64,000 nucleotides of DNA from Flagellimonas sediminis. Lineage in GTDB: Bacteria > Bacteroidota > Bacteroidia > Flavobacteriales > Flavobacteriaceae. The DNA lies in the NCBI RefSeq assembly GCF_010500845.1, contig NZ_JAAAMI010000001.1:806001-870000 (forward strand), given 5' to 3'. The position numbers and the translations under genes are program-made. Positions 16,696-27,112 of the stretch are shown piece by piece (the stretch's first letter is position 1; each line of letters begins with the position of its first letter). The notes under the pieces are model-generated. The model worked only from the letters and a program-made list of their open reading frames with translations. It was not told the origin of the DNA and made no database searches.

Positions 16696-18180
16696 TCAGT
16701 TGTGCAAATAGTTGTTGAGTTCCTTTTTCCATTTTTGATACGCCTCTTCATATTCCTTGGAATTGGTATCTGGCGAAAATGTTTGTTGTATCGCATCGGA
16801 GGCCGTGGCCTCGGTCATGTTTTTAAAATCGCCGAAAGCCAGAGCGGCAGCTCGGGCTGCCCCAACGGCACCAGTGGTTTCCACAATATTGATTTCGCTA
16901 TTGGTGAGGGTTGCGATGGTCTTGGCAAAAATGTTGGCCTGGAAAAGGTTGTCATTTCCCGCTTTGATGGAGGCAATGTGTACCCCATCATGCTTTAGGA
17001 TTTCCATACCGTAAACAAAGGAAAAAGCAATGCCCTCCAAAGCTGCCCGAAAAAGATGGGGTGCCTTATGAATGTTGAAATTGAGATTCAGGATTCGAGA
17101 TCCCTTGTCCCTGTTTTCCAGCATGCGTTCGGCCCCATTCCCAAAGGGAATGATCTGTAGTCCATTGGACCCTATAGGTATCGATTCCGCTTTCAGGTTC
17201 ATTTCGTTATAAGAAAGTCCTTGGGTAAGTTCGTTCTTGATCCAACTGTATTGGATTCCCGTTCCGTTGATGCAGAGCAACTTACCAATTCGGGGATGAT
17301 CAGCCGTATGGTTGGTATGGGCAAAACTGTTGATTCGGGTATGCTCCTTTGTTTGCTCATGATCGGAAATGGCATACACCACGCCGGAAGTGCCCCCTGT
17401 GGCGGCAATTTCGCCAGGCTGCATCACGTTCAGGGAAATGGCGTTATTGGGTTGGTCCCCGGCCCGGTACATAATGGGGATGCCTTCCGGTAGGCCAGAT
17501 TCCGAAGCACCTTGCTGACTTACGGTTCCCTGTTCTGAAAAGGAGGGACGAATTTCTGAGACCAGGGAGGAATCGATACCTGCTTCTTCCAAAAGCCATG
17601 TGGCCAATGTATTTTCCTTAAAATCCCAAAGGATGCCTTCGGAGAGTCCAGAAGGTGTCGTCACACATTGTCCAGAAAGTTTTAGCGCAATGTAATCTCC
17701 GGGCAACATGAACTTGTGGATGTTCTTAAAAATCTCAGGTTCATGGTCCTTCACCCATTTCAACTTGGAAAGGGTAAAATTGCCGGGGGAATTCAACAAA
17801 TGTTCCACACACTTGTCGTGTCCCACTTTATTGAATAGGTCTTCCCCGGTTTCCACCGCCCTACTATCACACCAAATAATGGAAGGCCGTAATGGTTTCA
17901 GGTTCTTGTCCACCACTACCAGTCCATGCATCTGGTAGGATATGCCAATTCCCTTGATCTGGTTTTTGTCAATGTTGTGTTTTTTGATGAGCTCTTGGGT
18001 GGCAATACAGGTATGCTTCCACCATAGATTGACATCCTGTTCGGCCCAGCCATTTTTTGGGGAATCAATGTGCATTTCTTGCTTGGGTTGCTGTACAAGC
18101 GCCTTAACGCTACCATCTTCGGCATTTACCAGTGCAGCTTTTATGGAGGAACTGCCAATATCATAACCTATCCAATACAT
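16696..18180 (-). CDS. xylB: xylulokinase
   Basis: Phosphorylates D-xylulose to xylulose-5-phosphate, feeding the pentose phosphate pathway. 494 residues of the FGGY kinase fold: phosphate-1 motif [13 protein letters not shown] at the N-terminus, substrate-region [16 protein letters not shown] with the catalytic Asp, [15 protein letters not shown], and the adenosine motif [10 protein letters not shown]. It is the first gene of the xyl operon. The 197-bp region shared with the divergent DUF5690 gene (18181-18377) must hold its promoter, but I see no clear minus-strand -7 box or operator there. Confidence 0.95.
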   Translation of the reverse strand: MYWIGYDIGSSSIKAALVNAEDGSVKALVQQPKQEMHIDSPKNGWAEQDVNLWWKHTCIATQELIKKHNIDKNQIKGIGISYQMHGLVVVDKNLKPLRPSIIWCDSRAVETGEDLFNKVGHDKCVEHLLNSPGNFTLSKLKWVKDHEPEIFKNIHKFMLPGDYIALKLSGQCVTTPSGLSEGILWDFKENTLATWLLEEAGIDSSLVSEIRPSFSEQGTVSQQGASESGLPEGIPIMYRAGDQPNNAISLNVMQPGEIAATGGTSGVVYAISDHEQTKEHTRINSFAHTNHTADHPRIGKLLCINGTGIQYSWIKNELTQGLSYNEMNLKAESIPIGSNGLQIIPFGNGAERMLENRDKGSRILNLNFNIHKAPHLFRAALEGIAFSFVYGMEILKHDGVHIASIKAGNDNLFQANIFAKTIATLTNSEINIVETTGAVGAARAAALAFGDFKNMTEATASDAIQQTFSPDTNSKEYEEAYQKWKKELNNYLHN

Positions 18181-18377
18181 AAATTGAAGTGGAATTCTTC
18201 AATGAAAATAGTTATTTATAGATGAACTCTCTTTTTAAAATTGGATTATATCTCCTTATTCTTAAAAAGTGTAATTTTTTACTAACAATTTTTTAATCTA
18301 GAAAGAAGAGGAACTTTCCTATAAATTTGAGTAATTTGAAACATTATTTTAGTATTTGTAAACATATAATATAAGGT

Positions 18378-19658
18378 ATGTTCAAAAAGCAGTCCAGTTT
18401 AATCTTTGTGCTACACGCCTCCCTGGCTGCCTTTGGCACATACTTTTGCATGTATGCCTTTAGAAAACCCTTTTCAGTGGCCACCTTTGAAGGGTTGGCC
18501 TATTTTGGGATAAACTACAAGATCCTTTTGGTCATTGCACAGGTTATAGGGTATGCACTTTCCAAATTTGTGGGGATTAAGGTAATTTCAGAATTGAAAC
18601 CCAACCGAAGGTTGATGTACCTGATCTCCTTGATCGTGATGGCGGAACTTTCATTGTTGCTGTTCGCCTGGGTACCCGCCCCGTACAATATTGTTTTCAT
18701 GTTCTTGAACGGATTGCCCTTGGGCATGATTTGGGGCATTGTGTTCTCCTATATTGAAGGGAGACGTTTCACGGACATCCTTGGCGTGGTACTTTCGGCC
18801 AGTTTTATTGTTTCCAGTGGCGTGGTCAAATCCGTGGGGCTTTATGTAATGAACCATTGGGGCGTCACTGAATTTTGGATGCCGTTCGTTACCGGGGCAT
18901 TGTTTTTTATTCCGCTGCTCCTATGTTCCTATATGTTGCAAAAGGTACCACCGCCCACTCCCGATGATATAGAAAACAGGACGGAACGGATTCCGATGAC
19001 CAAGGAAGACCGAAGGCATTTGGTGAAGCAGTTTTTCTTTCCATTGCTGTTGGTGGTCATTTTTTACACCTTTTTGACCGCCTTCAGGGATTTTAGGGAC
19101 AATTTTGCCCGCGAATTGTGGGACAGTATCGGCTATAAAGGCGATATTTCGGTGTTTTCCACATCCGAGATCATTATAGCCATTGTGGTACTGCTGATCA
19201 TTGGAACCATTTTTTATATCAAGGATAATTTTAAGGCCTTGCTCACCTATCATGGGCTGTTATTGTTGGGGACCGTGGTGTTGGCCTTGTCCACTATCCT
19301 GTTCCAAACGGGTGTGCTAGATCCCTTTGTATGGATGGTCTCCACCGGTTTCGGGCTTTACATTTGCTATGTGCCCTTCAACTGTCTGTTTTTTGATCGG
19401 TTCATTGCGGCCTTCAAGGTAAGGGGCAACTCTGGGTTTCTTATCTACATAGCGGATGCTTTTGGCTACGTGGGCAGTGTATTGGTGTTGTTGTACAAGA
19501 ATTTTGGACAGAACAAACTCTCATGGCTCAATTTCTTTGTGTACGGAACGTATGCCGTGGCCATTATCGGTATTGTGGTCACCGTGGTTTTGTTCCTTCA
19601 TTTTGGGGCACGACATAAATCAGAAAATTTAAAAGAAAAATTGGACTATGGAAAATAG
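18378..19658 (+). CDS. DUF5690-family MFS-like inner-membrane protein
   Basis: 426 residues with about 12 membrane helices arranged as in major facilitator transporters. The opening FVLHASLAAFGTYFCMYAF and RKPFSVATFEG is the DUF5690 signature. The family is uncharacterised, but here its stop overlaps the TIGR03364 oxidoreductase gene by 11 bp and a PhnX-like hydrolase follows. I infer that it carries a small phosphonate or its product across the inner membrane. A TAnnTTTG-like box lies in the A/T-rich upstream region near 18322-18330. Confidence 0.8.
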   Translation: MFKKQSSLIFVLHASLAAFGTYFCMYAFRKPFSVATFEGLAYFGINYKILLVIAQVIGYALSKFVGIKVISELKPNRRLMYLISLIVMAELSLLLFAWVPAPYNIVFMFLNGLPLGMIWGIVFSYIEGRRFTDILGVVLSASFIVSSGVVKSVGLYVMNHWGVTEFWMPFVTGALFFIPLLLCSYMLQKVPPPTPDDIENRTERIPMTKEDRRHLVKQFFFPLLLVVIFYTFLTAFRDFRDNFARELWDSIGYKGDISVFSTSEIIIAIVVLLIIGTIFYIKDNFKALLTYHGLLLLGTVVLALSTILFQTGVLDPFVWMVSTGFGLYICYVPFNCLFFDRFIAAFKVRGNSGFLIYIADAFGYVGSVLVLLYKNFGQNKLSWLNFFVYGTYAVAIIGIVVTVVLFLHFGARHKSENLKEKLDYGK

Positions 19659-20820
19659 ATACGATGCGGTCATAGTTGGTGGGGGCATTTTGGGGACTTT
19701 TCATGCCTTTCACGCCATGGAAATGGGCCTAAAGGTCTGTTTGGTGGAAAAGGATGCTTACCCAAAAGGGGCGACCACCCAAAACTTTGGGCAAGTGGTT
19801 CCTTCGGGAATGAACTCCAAATGGCAACAATTCGGAAGGGAAAGTCTTCGCATTTATAAAGAGATACAATCGCAGTTCGATATCAGCATTCGGCAGAACG
19901 GAAGTGTCTATTTGGCCTCCAACGAAGAGGAGGAACAGTTGTTGGTGGAACTCAGGGCTATCAACAACAGCAATGATTATACCTCCAAAATGCTCACCAA
20001 GAATGAGTGTTTGGACCGTTACCCAGGATTGAGAAAGGATTACGTAAAGGCAGGGCTCTTTTTCCCGGAAGAAGTCACTGTGGAACCCAGGATCATGATC
20101 CACAGGTTACAGGAATTTTTATCCACCCGTAAAGAAATGGAGATCAAAATGGGTTTTCCGGTAATCGGGTGTGAACGCAACGGCGAATGGGTGAAAGTGG
20201 ATGGTGCAACGGGAGAATCCCTTTGGGCCAAAAAGGTAATCATATGCAATGGCAGTGATTTTAAAAACCTGTATCCCGAAGTATTTGCCGAAAGTGATCT
20301 TGAGGTTTCTAAACTACAGATGATGCAGACCAAACCCCAAGGCAACTACGAATTAAATGGCTCTATTTTAACGGGGTGGTCCATCAGAAGGTATGAGGCT
20401 TTTTACGAATGTCCGTCTTTTGCCTCAATTAAAAATAACGAGCCGGAAGATAGCCTTCAAAAACAATGGGGGGTCCATATTTTGTTCAAACAGGCAACTG
20501 ATGGTTCCGTAATTTTGGGAGATTCCCATCAATATGCCGATGCCAACAAAATAGAAGATTTAGGGTATGATCTGGATATGGACATCGATCATTTTATGGT
20601 AGAGGAAGCCAAGAAAATTATGGATCTTCCCACTTACGAAATCCAAAGAAGATGGTATGGCATGTATTCCCAATGTAAGACCAGCGACATATTCCAAAAG
20701 ACCATTGATGGGCACATTCACATTGTTACCGGAATTGGAGGGAAGGGAATGACTGGGAGTGCCGGATTCAGCAAAAAGAACATCGCAACAATTTTTAATA
20801 CGCAGAAAATAAATTTATGA
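19648..20820 (+). CDS. TIGR03364-type FAD-dependent oxidoreductase of phosphonate clusters
   Basis: 390 residues of the DAO (glycine oxidase-like) fold. The FAD-binding motif RYDAVIVGGGILGTFHA opens the protein, with acidic Glu at the end of strand 2 (LVEKDAYPKGAT), and the C-terminal FAD contact HIVTGIGGKGMTGS is clear. The TIGR03364 group is defined by its recurrence in phosphonatase operons. Related enzymes are reported to oxidise aminoethylphosphonate or its N-methyl or hydroxy derivatives to phosphonoacetaldehyde. Gene overlaps on both sides (11 bp with DUF5690; ATGA with the hydrolase) show tight co-expression. The exact substrate is inferred. Confidence 0.85.
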   Translation: MENRYDAVIVGGGILGTFHAFHAMEMGLKVCLVEKDAYPKGATTQNFGQVVPSGMNSKWQQFGRESLRIYKEIQSQFDISIRQNGSVYLASNEEEEQLLVELRAINNSNDYTSKMLTKNECLDRYPGLRKDYVKAGLFFPEEVTVEPRIMIHRLQEFLSTRKEMEIKMGFPVIGCERNGEWVKVDGATGESLWAKKVIICNGSDFKNLYPEVFAESDLEVSKLQMMQTKPQGNYELNGSILTGWSIRRYEAFYECPSFASIKNNEPEDSLQKQWGVHILFKQATDGSVILGDSHQYADANKIEDLGYDLDMDIDHFMVEEAKKIMDLPTYEIQRRWYGMYSQCKTSDIFQKTIDGHIHIVTGIGGKGMTGSAGFSKKNIATIFNTQKINL

Positions 20821-21500
20821 AAAACATTAAGCTAGCGGTTTTTGATATGGCGGGCACTACGGTGAACGAAGATAATGTGGTATATAAAACAGTTAGACAG
20901 GCATTGGCCAAATGGGGGGTGGATGTTTCCTTGGAAACGGTCCTCGAATTTGGCGCCGGAAAGGAAAAATACAAGGCCATTGTGGATGTTTTGGAAGCGA
21001 CCAAAAATGGTCGGGAAGAAGAAGTGGATGCCAAAGCAGTGCATGAAGATTTTAAAGGAATGTTGAAAGAAGCCTATGCCAATTTGGAGGTGACCCCATA
21101 TGAAGGTGTGGAAGAGCTTTTCGAGACTTTGAAATCCCACGGGGTAAAAGTGGTCCTGAACACGGGATATGACAGAAAAACGGCCCAATCCCTTTTGGAC
21201 AAACTGGGATGGGAACCGGGCAAACAGATCGATGCACTGATTACCGCCGACGATGTGGTAAAAGGTAGGCCTTCATCGGAAATGATAGACAAGGCCATGG
21301 AGATGTTTGGTATAACCCATTCCGAGGCGGTTTTAAAAGCTGGCGATTCCGTGATCGATATTGAAGAAGGAAAAAATGCCCATTGCGGAATCACCGTGGC
21401 GGTATTATCAGGGGCCCAGAACCGCGAGCAATTGGAAACCGCGGAACCGACCTATATCCTTACTTCTTTGGATGCCTTGGCGGGGGTGTTGTATCCGTGA
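20817..21500 (+). CDS. PhnX-like phosphonatase-family HAD hydrolase (TIGR03351 type)
   Basis: 227 residues of the haloacid dehalogenase fold. Motif I is VFDMAGTTVNED (nucleophile Asp9, acid/base position Ala), the cap region has GAGKEKYKAI with a Lys where PhnX carries its Schiff-base lysine, motif II is NTGYDR, and motif III/IV is KAGDSVIDIEEG. The phosphonatase branch cleaves the C-P bond of phosphonoacetaldehyde to acetaldehyde and phosphate. Members of this sub-branch are less well studied, so the activity is likely but not certain. It overlaps the oxidoreductase gene by 4 bp and abuts the convergent XRE regulator. Confidence 0.82.
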   Translation: MKNIKLAVFDMAGTTVNEDNVVYKTVRQALAKWGVDVSLETVLEFGAGKEKYKAIVDVLEATKNGREEEVDAKAVHEDFKGMLKEAYANLEVTPYEGVEELFETLKSHGVKVVLNTGYDRKTAQSLLDKLGWEPGKQIDALITADDVVKGRPSSEMIDKAMEMFGITHSEAVLKAGDSVIDIEEGKNAHCGITVAVLSGAQNREQLETAEPTYILTSLDALAGVLYP

Positions 21501-22067
21501 TCAGATAAAGAAATAGACCACCAACATTTTGGAGGGCACTTTGCCCTTGTTGATAGGAACATGGGGGATTCTGCCATCAAAAAAGATGGAGTCCCCTTCT
21601 TTTAACAACACTTCTTGGTCTCCGATTACATAGGAACACTCCCCGGTTAAAATGTATTTGAATTCAAAGGCATCCGTAACCACTTTGTCCCGTTCAGAAT
21701 TGGGTTGTACCTCCAAGAGCACACTTTCAAACCCGACGGAGTTCAGTTGTTTGCCAAAGATGTAGTTGTAGGTAAAACCGATGGCCTCATCCTCCTTTTC
21801 GATAATGGTTTGGTCATCTTTGCGTGAAACCAAAAAATTCTGGCCGTTCACTTTGGGCATCCCATCAAAAAAATCCGTGAGTTCGGTATCCAATGCTCCA
21901 ACAATTTTTAAAAAAACGGGTAAGGAGGGTATGGTCCTCCCATTTTCTATCCTGGAGATCAATCCGGCCGTGACCCCTGCGTTGATTGCAACATCATTAA
22001 TGGTCTTTTTATTGTTCTTTCGTATTTCTTTGATCCGTTTGCCTATTCCGATTAGATAATCTTCCAT
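21501..22067 (-). CDS. XRE-family regulator with C-terminal cupin domain
   Basis: 188 residues: an XRE helix-turn-helix at about 8-65 (NKKTINDVAINAGVTAGLISRIE in outline) and a cupin sensor domain at about 110-185 (YILTGECSYVIGDQEVLLKEGDSIFFDG, IPHVPINKG). XRE-cupin proteins sense small molecules and repress or activate adjacent catabolic genes. It is placed between the DUF5690-oxidase-PhnX operon, with which it is convergent and without any gap, and the SusC operon, with which it is divergent, so it is the obvious local regulator. A palindrome at 22275-22291 is a candidate site. Confidence 0.85.
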   Translation of the reverse strand: MEDYLIGIGKRIKEIRKNNKKTINDVAINAGVTAGLISRIENGRTIPSLPVFLKIVGALDTELTDFFDGMPKVNGQNFLVSRKDDQTIIEKEDEAIGFTYNYIFGKQLNSVGFESVLLEVQPNSERDKVVTDAFEFKYILTGECSYVIGDQEVLLKEGDSIFFDGRIPHVPINKGKVPSKMLVVYFFI

Positions 22068-22274
22068 TTTGGGGTATGCTCGCTGTTTTTAATATTTATA
22101 ACATTCTGTCAGTTTTCATAGTTACTAAAAAAAGTCTTCAGTCCCTTATAAAAATGCATTCTTTTCAAAGTTCAATAAAATAAAGAGGTCTTTTAAAAGT
22201 GCATATTTGTAAATAATGTTTACCTAACATTGAGCGGTTTCTTTTAACCTTTCCATATCATTTTTTTAATCTGT

Positions 22275-22310
22275 TTAAGGGCATGCCTTAACTCTTGTGT
22301 TGGATATTTG
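22275..22310 (+). promoter_or_regulatory. candidate operator and -7-like box of the susC operon
   Basis: A palindrome TTAAGG-GCATG-CCTTAA (22275-22291) lies 11 bp upstream of GATATTTG (22303-22310), one base off TAnnTTTG, which is 39 bp before the susC ATG. A second perfect 10-bp palindrome CTTTTAAAAG occurs at 22190-22199 in the same 282-bp gap. The XRE-cupin regulator is the likely binder (inference). Confidence 0.45.
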
Positions 22311-22349
22311 TTGATAAATAATTAACCAAATTTTACAAATACTCAACAA

Positions 22350-25300
22350 ATGAAAAAATCAATCCTAGCGTTTTTACTTGCCTTTACCGTAAGTATGATC
22401 GGCTATTCCCAGATTACTTTTTCGGGGAAGGTAGTAGACGAGAACAGCATGCCCTTACCTGGGGCCTCCGTTGTTGTAAAGGGCAGCACCACCGGTGTGG
22501 CCACAGACTTTGATGGGAACTTTGAAATTCAGTTGCCCAGTGCCAATGAAACCTTGCTGGTAACCTATATAGGTTACTTGGCAAAAGAGTTCTCCACAGC
22601 GGGCCAATCAACAGGTACCATTATTTTGCAGCCCGACTCCCAACAACTGGACGAGGTTGTGGTAACCGCCCTTGGTATTAAAAGGGAAAAGAAATCCTTG
22701 GGTTACGCATCCCAAGAATTGGATTCGGAAGAAGTAACGGCGGCAAGGGAGCCCAACTTGTTGAATGGGATATCAGGAAAGGTTGCCGGTCTTCAAATCA
22801 CCAATAGCCCATCAGGTTTGGGAGGATCCGCAAGGGTGAGCATAAGGGGTGATGCTTCTTTGAACATTAATGGTAACTCACCTTTGTTTGTTGTGGATGG
22901 TACCCCGATCAGTAATGAGATTGTTGGTTCTTCCGGTTCCGGTACACAGGATGTGGATTATGGAAATGGAGCTGCTGAAATCAATCCGCAGGACATCGAG
23001 TCCATAAACGTGTTGAAAGGTCCGGCGGCTGCGGCACTTTATGGTGCCAGAGCGGCCAACGGTGCCATTATCATCACCACTAAAAAAGGAAAATCTGAAA
23101 GTGGAAAATTGGGTATTACTATCAATACAGGAGTTACTGTTGAGAGCATTTTACTATTGCCCGATTGGCAAAACGAATATGGACAAGGTAACAACCAGCA
23201 ATTTGCATTTGTAGATGGTAGCGGAAGTGGTATTGCGGACGGAGTGGATGAAAGCTGGGGTCCACGGTTGGATACCGGTCTTTTGATCCCCCAATTTGAT
23301 TCCCCAAGAGAGGATGGTACAAGAGGAGGGGACTATTTGGTTAGCGATTCCCCAATAATCCCTACTCCATGGGTATCACAACCCAACAATACCAAAGATT
23401 TCTTTGAAACAGGTTTTACAAAGACAAACAGCATTGCGATATCGAAATCCGGTGATATGGGAAATGTCCGTTTCTCCTATCAAAACTTGGATCAGGAAGG
23501 TGTTGTTCCCAATACCGATTTAAAAAGGAATTCCTTCAATTTGAACACTGCCCTTAACCTTACTGACAAGGTGACTCTAAATGCGAACATCAACTATATA
23601 AAGACAGATAGCGGAAACAGGCCTTCATTGAGCTATGGTACGGAAAGTATCATGTATTTGTTCATTTGGTACGGTAGGCAGATCAATACAAACAACCTAA
23701 GGGATTATTGGATGCCCGGAATGGAAGGGTTGCAACAGTTCAACTACAATTACAACTACCATGATAACCCATTCTTCAATGTTTATGAGAACACTAACTC
23801 CCAGGATAAGGACAGGGTTTATGGGAATGTTAGCGCGAACTACAAAATCAATGACCATTGGAATGTAATGGTGCGTACAGGTCGTGATTTCTACAGGGAC
23901 CTAAGGGCCAAGAAAAGAGCTTTTAGTACACAGCGTTTTCCTTTAGGTTATTATAGGGAAGACAACGTTTTCTTTGAAGAGTCAAACACAGACTTTTTGA
24001 TTTCCTATGATAATACCTTCAATGATAAGTGGAATATCAATATTTCTGCAGGTGGAAACCAATTGAGACAAAAACAGGACTATACCCAGACCGTTGCGCC
24101 TCAGTTGATAAATCCAGGAGTTTATTCCTTTAACAATACCAGAAGGCCTTTGGAGGTATCCACAAGCGACAGGGAGAAAAGGATCAACAGTTTGTATGGT
24201 TTTGCCAGGTTTGCCTATGATGAAAAAGTGTACCTTGATCTAACCGGAAGAAACGATTGGTCAAGTACCTTACCAACGGATAACAACTCCTATTTTTACC
24301 CTTCTGCAACCTTGAGTGCGATTGCCAGTGATATTTTTGAGTTGCCGGAGTTCGTTTCTTTTGCGAAAATCAGGGCAGCCTATGCCGAAGTAGGTAATGA
24401 TACGGATCCCTACAAATTGGAAAGTTTTTATACCAATGAATCACCATTTGGGGATTATCCGGCCTTAACAGAGTCTTCCCTGATTCCCAATGCAGAACTT
24501 AAGCCAGAGATTACCTCTTCCTATGAGTTTGGATTGGATATTCGTTTGTTCCAAAGCAGGGTGAACATAGATGCCACATATTATGATGGTAGAACTAAGA
24601 ACCAGATCATACCCATTAGTACAGATATAGCCAGTGGTTATACCAGTAAATTGATAAATGCCGGTGAGGTAAGGAATTACGGCTTTGAGACCATTGCCAG
24701 TTTTATACCTGTCAAAACTGACAATTTCACGTGGAGATCAACATTTAACTTCTCTACCAACAAAAGTGAGGTGACCGACCTGGGAGGTGTAAACTATACC
24801 TTGACTGAACGCAACGGGGCATTCATCCAAGCCCGTGAAGGAGGTTCCATCAGTGCCATTTATGGTAGGGGTTTCCAAAGGGTAGAGGATAAAAATAGCC
24901 CTTACTATGGTCAAAAAATCTTCAATGACCAAGGAATTCCGATGAGAACGGATGACCTGGTCTATCAAGGGGACTATGCACCTGATTATACATTGGGCAT
25001 GTTGAACAGCTTTAAGTACAAGGCATTTGACCTAAGTTTTCTATTGGATACCAGACAGGGAGGTATCGTGGTTTCAAGAACAAAGACCATAGGTAGCACA
25101 TCAGGTCAGTTAAAGGAAACTTTAGAAGGCAGGGAAACCGGAATAGTGGGTGAAGGAGTAGTGGAAACATCACCAGGAGTGTACACGCCAAACACAGTAA
25201 ATGTGGATGCCAGGACTTGGAACAACAGATACTATGAAAGGGATAACGTGGAAGCGGCCAAATATGATGCATCCTATACCAAACTAAGGGAAGTTACCCT

Positions 25301-25514
25301 AGGGTATACCTTGCCAAAAAGGTTTGTGGACAAATTGCCGATCACGGGAGCTAGACTTTCCATTACTGGAAGAAACCTTTTGTTATGGACGGACAACCCC
25401 CATTTTGATCCCGAAACCGTTTCAGTTGCCGGAGGCACGCTGCAACCTGGTATCGAGAACATGTCTTACCCTAGTACCAAGACATACACAGTTAACCTAA
25501 GAATAGACTTTTAA
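22350..25514 (+). CDS. SusC/RagA-family TonB-linked outer-membrane transporter
   Basis: 1054 residues. Order: signal peptide (to GYSQ), carboxypeptidase-regulatory-like domain (ITFSGKVVDENSMPLPGASV in outline, about 22-100), TonB box/plug beginning LDEVVVTALGIKREK, the SusC signature GKVAGLQITN, and a C-terminal 22-strand barrel ending in TVNLRIDF. It imports a ligand across the outer membrane using TonB energy together with SusD. It starts a seven-gene operon that ends at the terminator at 34127-34151. The neighbours are phosphatase and phosphonate enzymes instead of glycosidases, which suggests a phosphorus-bearing ligand. Confidence 0.95.
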   Translation: MKKSILAFLLAFTVSMIGYSQITFSGKVVDENSMPLPGASVVVKGSTTGVATDFDGNFEIQLPSANETLLVTYIGYLAKEFSTAGQSTGTIILQPDSQQLDEVVVTALGIKREKKSLGYASQELDSEEVTAAREPNLLNGISGKVAGLQITNSPSGLGGSARVSIRGDASLNINGNSPLFVVDGTPISNEIVGSSGSGTQDVDYGNGAAEINPQDIESINVLKGPAAAALYGARAANGAIIITTKKGKSESGKLGITINTGVTVESILLLPDWQNEYGQGNNQQFAFVDGSGSGIADGVDESWGPRLDTGLLIPQFDSPREDGTRGGDYLVSDSPIIPTPWVSQPNNTKDFFETGFTKTNSIAISKSGDMGNVRFSYQNLDQEGVVPNTDLKRNSFNLNTALNLTDKVTLNANINYIKTDSGNRPSLSYGTESIMYLFIWYGRQINTNNLRDYWMPGMEGLQQFNYNYNYHDNPFFNVYENTNSQDKDRVYGNVSANYKINDHWNVMVRTGRDFYRDLRAKKRAFSTQRFPLGYYREDNVFFEESNTDFLISYDNTFNDKWNINISAGGNQLRQKQDYTQTVAPQLINPGVYSFNNTRRPLEVSTSDREKRINSLYGFARFAYDEKVYLDLTGRNDWSSTLPTDNNSYFYPSATLSAIASDIFELPEFVSFAKIRAAYAEVGNDTDPYKLESFYTNESPFGDYPALTESSLIPNAELKPEITSSYEFGLDIRLFQSRVNIDATYYDGRTKNQIIPISTDIASGYTSKLINAGEVRNYGFETIASFIPVKTDNFTWRSTFNFSTNKSEVTDLGGVNYTLTERNGAFIQAREGGSISAIYGRGFQRVEDKNSPYYGQKIFNDQGIPMRTDDLVYQGDYAPDYTLGMLNSFKYKAFDLSFLLDTRQGGIVVSRTKTIGSTSGQLKETLEGRETGIVGEGVVETSPGVYTPNTVNVDARTWNNRYYERDNVEAAKYDASYTKLREVTLGYTLPKRFVDKLPITGARLSITGRNLLLWTDNPHFDPETVSVAGGTLQPGIENMSYPSTKTYTVNLRIDF

Positions 25515-25526
25515 TTATACTATCCG

Positions 25527-27107
25527 ATGAAAAAATTACAGGACCTTCAAAAAATGATTTTCATGACAATTTCTTTGTTGTGTATAATCAACTGTACGGA
25601 CGATTTTGAGCAAATAAACACCAACCCCAACTATCCGGAAAGTGCCGAGCCAAGCTTATTGCTGCCAGGAATCATGAGAGAAATGGCATATAACTGGGGC
25701 GATCAAGGATGGGAAGAAGGTTTCACCGTAACACAATATGCCGCAAGGTTGCAGTTCACCTCCGGAGATACCTATAACTGGTCTCCAACAGGTAATCCCT
25801 ATGATAATGCATATGCATCACTGCGCGATGTTGAAAATATTATCAGGGAGACCAAGGAAAATGAGGGTCAGCAAAACTACTATGGAGTGGCACTGATAAT
25901 CAAGTCTTGGATTTATTCGTACCTGACAGATGCGTATGGGGATGTTCCTTACACTGAGGCCACGCAAGGAATCAGTGGAGACAACATTACACCGGCATTT
26001 ACCCCTCAAAGTGAAATATATGACGGTATCTTGTCCGACTTAAAAACAGCCAATACCGTATTGACAGGGACTGAAAATATCACTGGTGATATTTTGTATG
26101 GAGGGGATGTTTTAAAATGGAGAAAGTTTGCCAATTCCCTGCGTTTAAGATTGGCCATGCGAATCAGTGATGTGGACAATTCAAGGGCCGTTTCTGAAAT
26201 GTCGGAAATCGCTGGGAACAGCACTACCTATCCAATTTTTGAAAGCAATGCCGATGCTGCTTTGCTTCAGTGGAATTCGGACAATCCCCAACCAAAATAC
26301 AATACTCGTTCCGGAAGTTTCGATGAAGTTCGTCTAAGCACGACCTTGGAGGAGAGACTGAAGGATTTAGGGGACAGAAGATTGATTGTTTTTGCCCAAC
26401 CAACGACGGATTCGGGAAAAGGAATTTACTCCGATAATTTGGACGATTATGTTGGTATGCCCAACGGATTGGATGATGAAGCAGCTTTAGGCTATAGCCC
26501 CTCCGGAGACCCAGAAAAATCAGGTTCCAACTTTATTTCAAGGTTAGGTATTTTATTGGCCTGTAGGGCTTGCAATGTAGAACAGGCCTCGCCAACCGCT
26601 TCACAGACCATTATTATGAGCTACTCTGAACTACAGTTCATTTTGGCAGAAGCCAGGGAAAGGAACTTCATCGTCGTTGGAGATGCTGCTGAATATTACG
26701 AAAACGGTATCAGGGCTTCATTTACCTATTATACGGAAAGAGTTATTGCCGGAGGTTGGAACGAGATTGCTGCGGACATGCAGGCATTTGATGTTGATGC
26801 CTATGTTACCCAACCAATGGTGGCCCTTTCAGGTACAGCTGAGGAGAGATTGGAAAAAATAGCCATGCAAAAATGGATTTCCCTTTTCTACACAGGCTTT
26901 GAGGCTTGGTCCGATTGGAGACGCACCGGCATGCCTGAAGTGATTCCTGGCCCGGACGCAGTAAATGGCGGTAAAGTACCTGTACGTTTTCAATATCCAA
27001 ACTCTGTAAAATCCACAAACAGTGCCAACTATCAAGAAGCGGTATCGCGCATGGGGGCAGATGATTTAAATACCCGATTGTGGTGGGATGTGGCCGATAA
27101 CTTTTAA
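25527..27107 (+). CDS. SusD/RagB-family surface lipoprotein
   Basis: 526 residues, the lid of the SusCD importer. Lipobox IINC near residue 22 followed by TDDFEQINTNPN, the typical start of SusD-like_2 proteins. TPR-like helices contain YGVALIIKSWIYSYLTDAYGDVPYTEA (family hallmark) and the late KWISLFYTGFEAWSDWRRTG. It is 12 bp after susC and 5 bp before the next gene. Its binding residues cannot be read from sequence, but its context predicts a phosphonate- or phosphate-decorated ligand. Confidence 0.93.
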   Translation: MKKLQDLQKMIFMTISLLCIINCTDDFEQINTNPNYPESAEPSLLLPGIMREMAYNWGDQGWEEGFTVTQYAARLQFTSGDTYNWSPTGNPYDNAYASLRDVENIIRETKENEGQQNYYGVALIIKSWIYSYLTDAYGDVPYTEATQGISGDNITPAFTPQSEIYDGILSDLKTANTVLTGTENITGDILYGGDVLKWRKFANSLRLRLAMRISDVDNSRAVSEMSEIAGNSTTYPIFESNADAALLQWNSDNPQPKYNTRSGSFDEVRLSTTLEERLKDLGDRRLIVFAQPTTDSGKGIYSDNLDDYVGMPNGLDDEAALGYSPSGDPEKSGSNFISRLGILLACRACNVEQASPTASQTIIMSYSELQFILAEARERNFIVVGDAAEYYENGIRASFTYYTERVIAGGWNEIAADMQAFDVDAYVTQPMVALSGTAEERLEKIAMQKWISLFYTGFEAWSDWRRTGMPEVIPGPDAVNGGKVPVRFQYPNSVKSTNSANYQEAVSRMGADDLNTRLWWDVADNF

Positions 27108-27112
27108 TAGGA

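Noticed and set aside
18261..18280. Similarity of AAAAAGTGTA upstream of DUF5690 to AAAAGTGCA upstream of susC as a shared operator
   Set aside because: Match is short and A/T-rich; it could be chance.
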